Part shown: positions 62,714-64,000 of the stretch, piece by piece | Layout of the letters: every line of letters starts with the position of its first letter | Position numbering within the stretch: the stretch's first letter is position 1 | From: Nisaea denitrificans DSM 18348 | GTDB taxonomy: Bacteria > Pseudomonadota > Alphaproteobacteria > Thalassobaculales > Thalassobaculaceae | DNA length: 64,000 bases | Direction of reading: 5' to 3' | Assembly: GCF_000426505.1 (NCBI RefSeq) | Contig: NZ_AUFM01000021.1 | Location: 62,001-126,000, forward strand | Notes under the pieces: generated by a model | Seen by the model: the letters and a program-made list of their open reading frames with translations, nothing else | Told to the model about the DNA's origin: nothing | The model's database searches: none | Translations under genes and position numbers: made by a program

Positions 62714-63526
62714 ATGCATCCGATGAAGGGGCGGGTCCTGATCTGCGCCGGCTCTGATTCCGGCGGGGGCGCGGGTATCCAGGCCGACATCAAGGCAGTC
62801 ACCTGCCTCGGCGGTTTCGCTATGACAGCCATTACCGCCCTGACCGCTCAGAACACCGAGGGCGTGCATGACGTTTACGACGTCCATGAGGAGTTCATCG
62901 CCAAGCAGATAGAGCTGGTGCTGAAGGATCTCGGTGCCGATTGCATCAAGACGGGCATGCTGCACTCGATCCCGGTGATCGAGACCGTGCATAAGGCGCT
63001 GGCCGAGTTGGCGCCGGATACGCCGCTTGTGGTCGACCCGGTGATGGTTGCCAAGGGCGGACACCCGCTGCTGGAGCCGCAGGCGCTGGACGCAATGAAG
63101 CGCAGGATGGTCGCCCGCGCGACCATCCTGACGCCGAACATTCCGGAAGCGGAGCTTCTGACAGCAAGGAAGATCGTGAACCGGGACGACATGCTCCGCG
63201 TCGGCGAGGTTCTGCTCAAGCTCGGCCCGAAGCACGTTCTGATGAAGGGCGGGCACATGGAGGGCGACGAGTTGATCGATATCCTGGTGTCCGCGGATGC
63301 TGAGCCGGTCACCTTCCGCTCAGAGCGAATCGACACCGTCCACACGCATGGCACTGGTTGCTCCACGGCCTCGGCGATGGCCGCCGGGATTGCCCAGGGG
63401 CTATCTGTGGAGGATGCCGTCAGTCGGGCGCGGGATTATGTGCGCAAGTCGATCCTGAGTGCGCCGGGTTACGGTCACGGTCACGGCCCCCTCAATCACG
63501 CGCATACTCTTCGTGCGGGCGTCTGA
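62714..63526 (+). CDS. thiD: hydroxymethylpyrimidine/phosphomethylpyrimidine kinase
   Basis: A 270-aa ribokinase-fold enzyme. LICAGSDSGGGAGIQADIKA is the ThiD start; VVDPVMVAKGGHPLL and VHTHGTGCSTASAMAAGIA (anion hole with catalytic Asp/Cys region) follow. It phosphorylates the pyrimidine precursor of thiamine. ATG 62714 or 62723 is possible. The His/Gly-rich end (GYGHGHGPLNHAH) is normal for the family. It starts 19 bp after glmM. Confidence 0.94.
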   Translation: MHPMKGRVLICAGSDSGGGAGIQADIKAVTCLGGFAMTAITALTAQNTEGVHDVYDVHEEFIAKQIELVLKDLGADCIKTGMLHSIPVIETVHKALAELAPDTPLVVDPVMVAKGGHPLLEPQALDAMKRRMVARATILTPNIPEAELLTARKIVNRDDMLRVGEVLLKLGPKHVLMKGGHMEGDELIDILVSADAEPVTFRSERIDTVHTHGTGCSTASAMAAGIAQGLSVEDAVSRARDYVRKSILSAPGYGHGHGPLNHAHTLRAGV

Positions 63527-63700
63527 AGCGCGCTTGAGTTTTGCATAGGCGTTGCCTAGTCTCACCTGACAGGCACGCCCGAGCCTCCCCCCTCCATTGG
63601 GAAAGCATCCGACATGTTGGGCTTCGATCTTATCGAACCCACTGTTCGAGTATGCGCATAAGGAGGGATTGCGACAGACGCTCGCATCAGGAGGTTCCCG

Positions 63701-64000
63701 ATGAGATTCTCTCATCCTGTTTTCCGTCTCAAACGTCAGGCCCGTCTGCTGTCCCGCGAGGACGGTATCCCTCTGAACAAGGCACTCGACCGTATTGCCG
63801 CCGGGGAAGGCTTCAAGAGCTGGAGCCATCTCGCGGCCAATGCATCACCCGAGAGGCCGGCCGGCGAGATGCTGGCACAGCTTTCTCCCGGCGATCTCGT
63901 CCTGTTGGGCGCACGGCCGGGCCATGGCAAGACACTGCTTGGGCTTGAACTGCTGGCTGAAGCGGCGAAGGCCGGACGGCACGGTTTCTTCTTTACACTG
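63701..64000 (+). CDS. P-loop ATPase / DnaB-type helicase-like protein, N-terminal part
   Basis: Partial at the right edge, 100 residues visible: MRFSHPVFRLKRQARLLSRE, then ALDRIAAGEGFKSWSHLAAN, then GDLVLLGARPGHGKTLLGLE with a RecA-like Walker A GARPGHGKT. Proteins with this start are annotated as DNA helicases of the DnaB/KaiC type in alphaproteobacteria. AGGAGG precedes ATG 63701. The 174-bp gap after thiD holds nothing else I recognise. Confidence 0.75.
   Translation, partial: MRFSHPVFRLKRQARLLSREDGIPLNKALDRIAAGEGFKSWSHLAANASPERPAGEMLAQLSPGDLVLLGARPGHGKTLLGLELLAEAAKAGRHGFFFTL

Noticed and set aside
60907-62832. 641-codon minus-strand frame
   Set aside because: Antisense to folP, glmM and thiD, whose active-site motifs are clear on the plus strand; the His/Arg/Gly-rich translation is typical of a shadow.
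1-64000. CRISPR arrays, insertion sequences, rRNA and tRNA genes
   Set aside because: No regularly spaced repeats, transposase motifs or cloverleaf folds were seen; a tRNAscan or Infernal run would be needed to exclude short RNAs fully.

Overview
The window is high-GC chromosomal DNA from an alphaproteobacterium. The DUF1013/TrcR regulator, DUF1192 and DUF465 small proteins, the ruvCAB-ybgC-tolQRAB-pal-cpoB-tilS-ftsH order and the four-subunit sarcosine oxidase all fit. A Rhodospirillales-type marine lineage such as Nisaea or Thalassobaculum is my inference; no rRNA or other marker settles it. I see no tRNA, rRNA, CRISPR array, insertion sequence or integrase. Gene density is about 90%, mostly short operons.

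Region by region. 1-586: start of a DUF4347/RTX-type surface protein running off the left edge. 685-744: an A-tract-phased repeat. 877-7210: accessory genes (SDR, SAM methyltransferase, TetR with a divergent NmrA-like gene, a type III polyketide synthase with an ICMT-like methyltransferase, two secreted proteins of unknown function). 7510-19648: methylated-amine and amino-acid catabolism (MttB-like methyltransferase, D-threonine-aldolase-like enzyme, soxBDAG), interrupted by a K+ channel, an HxlR/nitronate monooxygenase pair, a GST and a phosphoesterase. 19790-22293: a PAS_5 protein and an unknown membrane protein. 22563-30016: class III aminotransferase divergent from a five-gene peptide/opine-type ABC importer. 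30344-36669: secreted tail-collar protein, propionyl-CoA synthetase, degenerate-EAL protein, AzlCD exporter, GlxA-type regulator.

36887-47255: B12-processing-like ferredoxin, a TetR/Tat-exported YdhR-like pair with clear operators, trcR, two tandem 3-hydroxybutyrate-dehydrogenase-like genes, ubiX, a broken acetyltransferase, metY behind a structured leader, hydrolase, thioesterase, and an HPt/response-regulator pair. 47678-63526: housekeeping block (yebC, ruvCAB, ybgC, tolQRAB, pal, cpoB, tilS, ftsH, folP, glmM, thiD). 63701-64000: start of a P-loop ATPase cut by the right edge.

Functional picture. Sarcosine oxidase, the MttB-like methyltransferase, the aminotransferase, the oligopeptide-type importer and the GlxA-type regulator together suggest use of methylated glycines and amino-acid derivatives; the link between loci is inferred. 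The housekeeping block combines recombination repair, envelope constriction (Tol-Pal), proteolysis, folate and cell-wall precursor synthesis. The items most worth testing are the metY leader, in which the Shine-Dalgarno site is base-paired to an upstream anti-SD; the second BdhA paralogue, which has lost its substrate-binding His; and the curved, Trp-coding repeat at 685-744.
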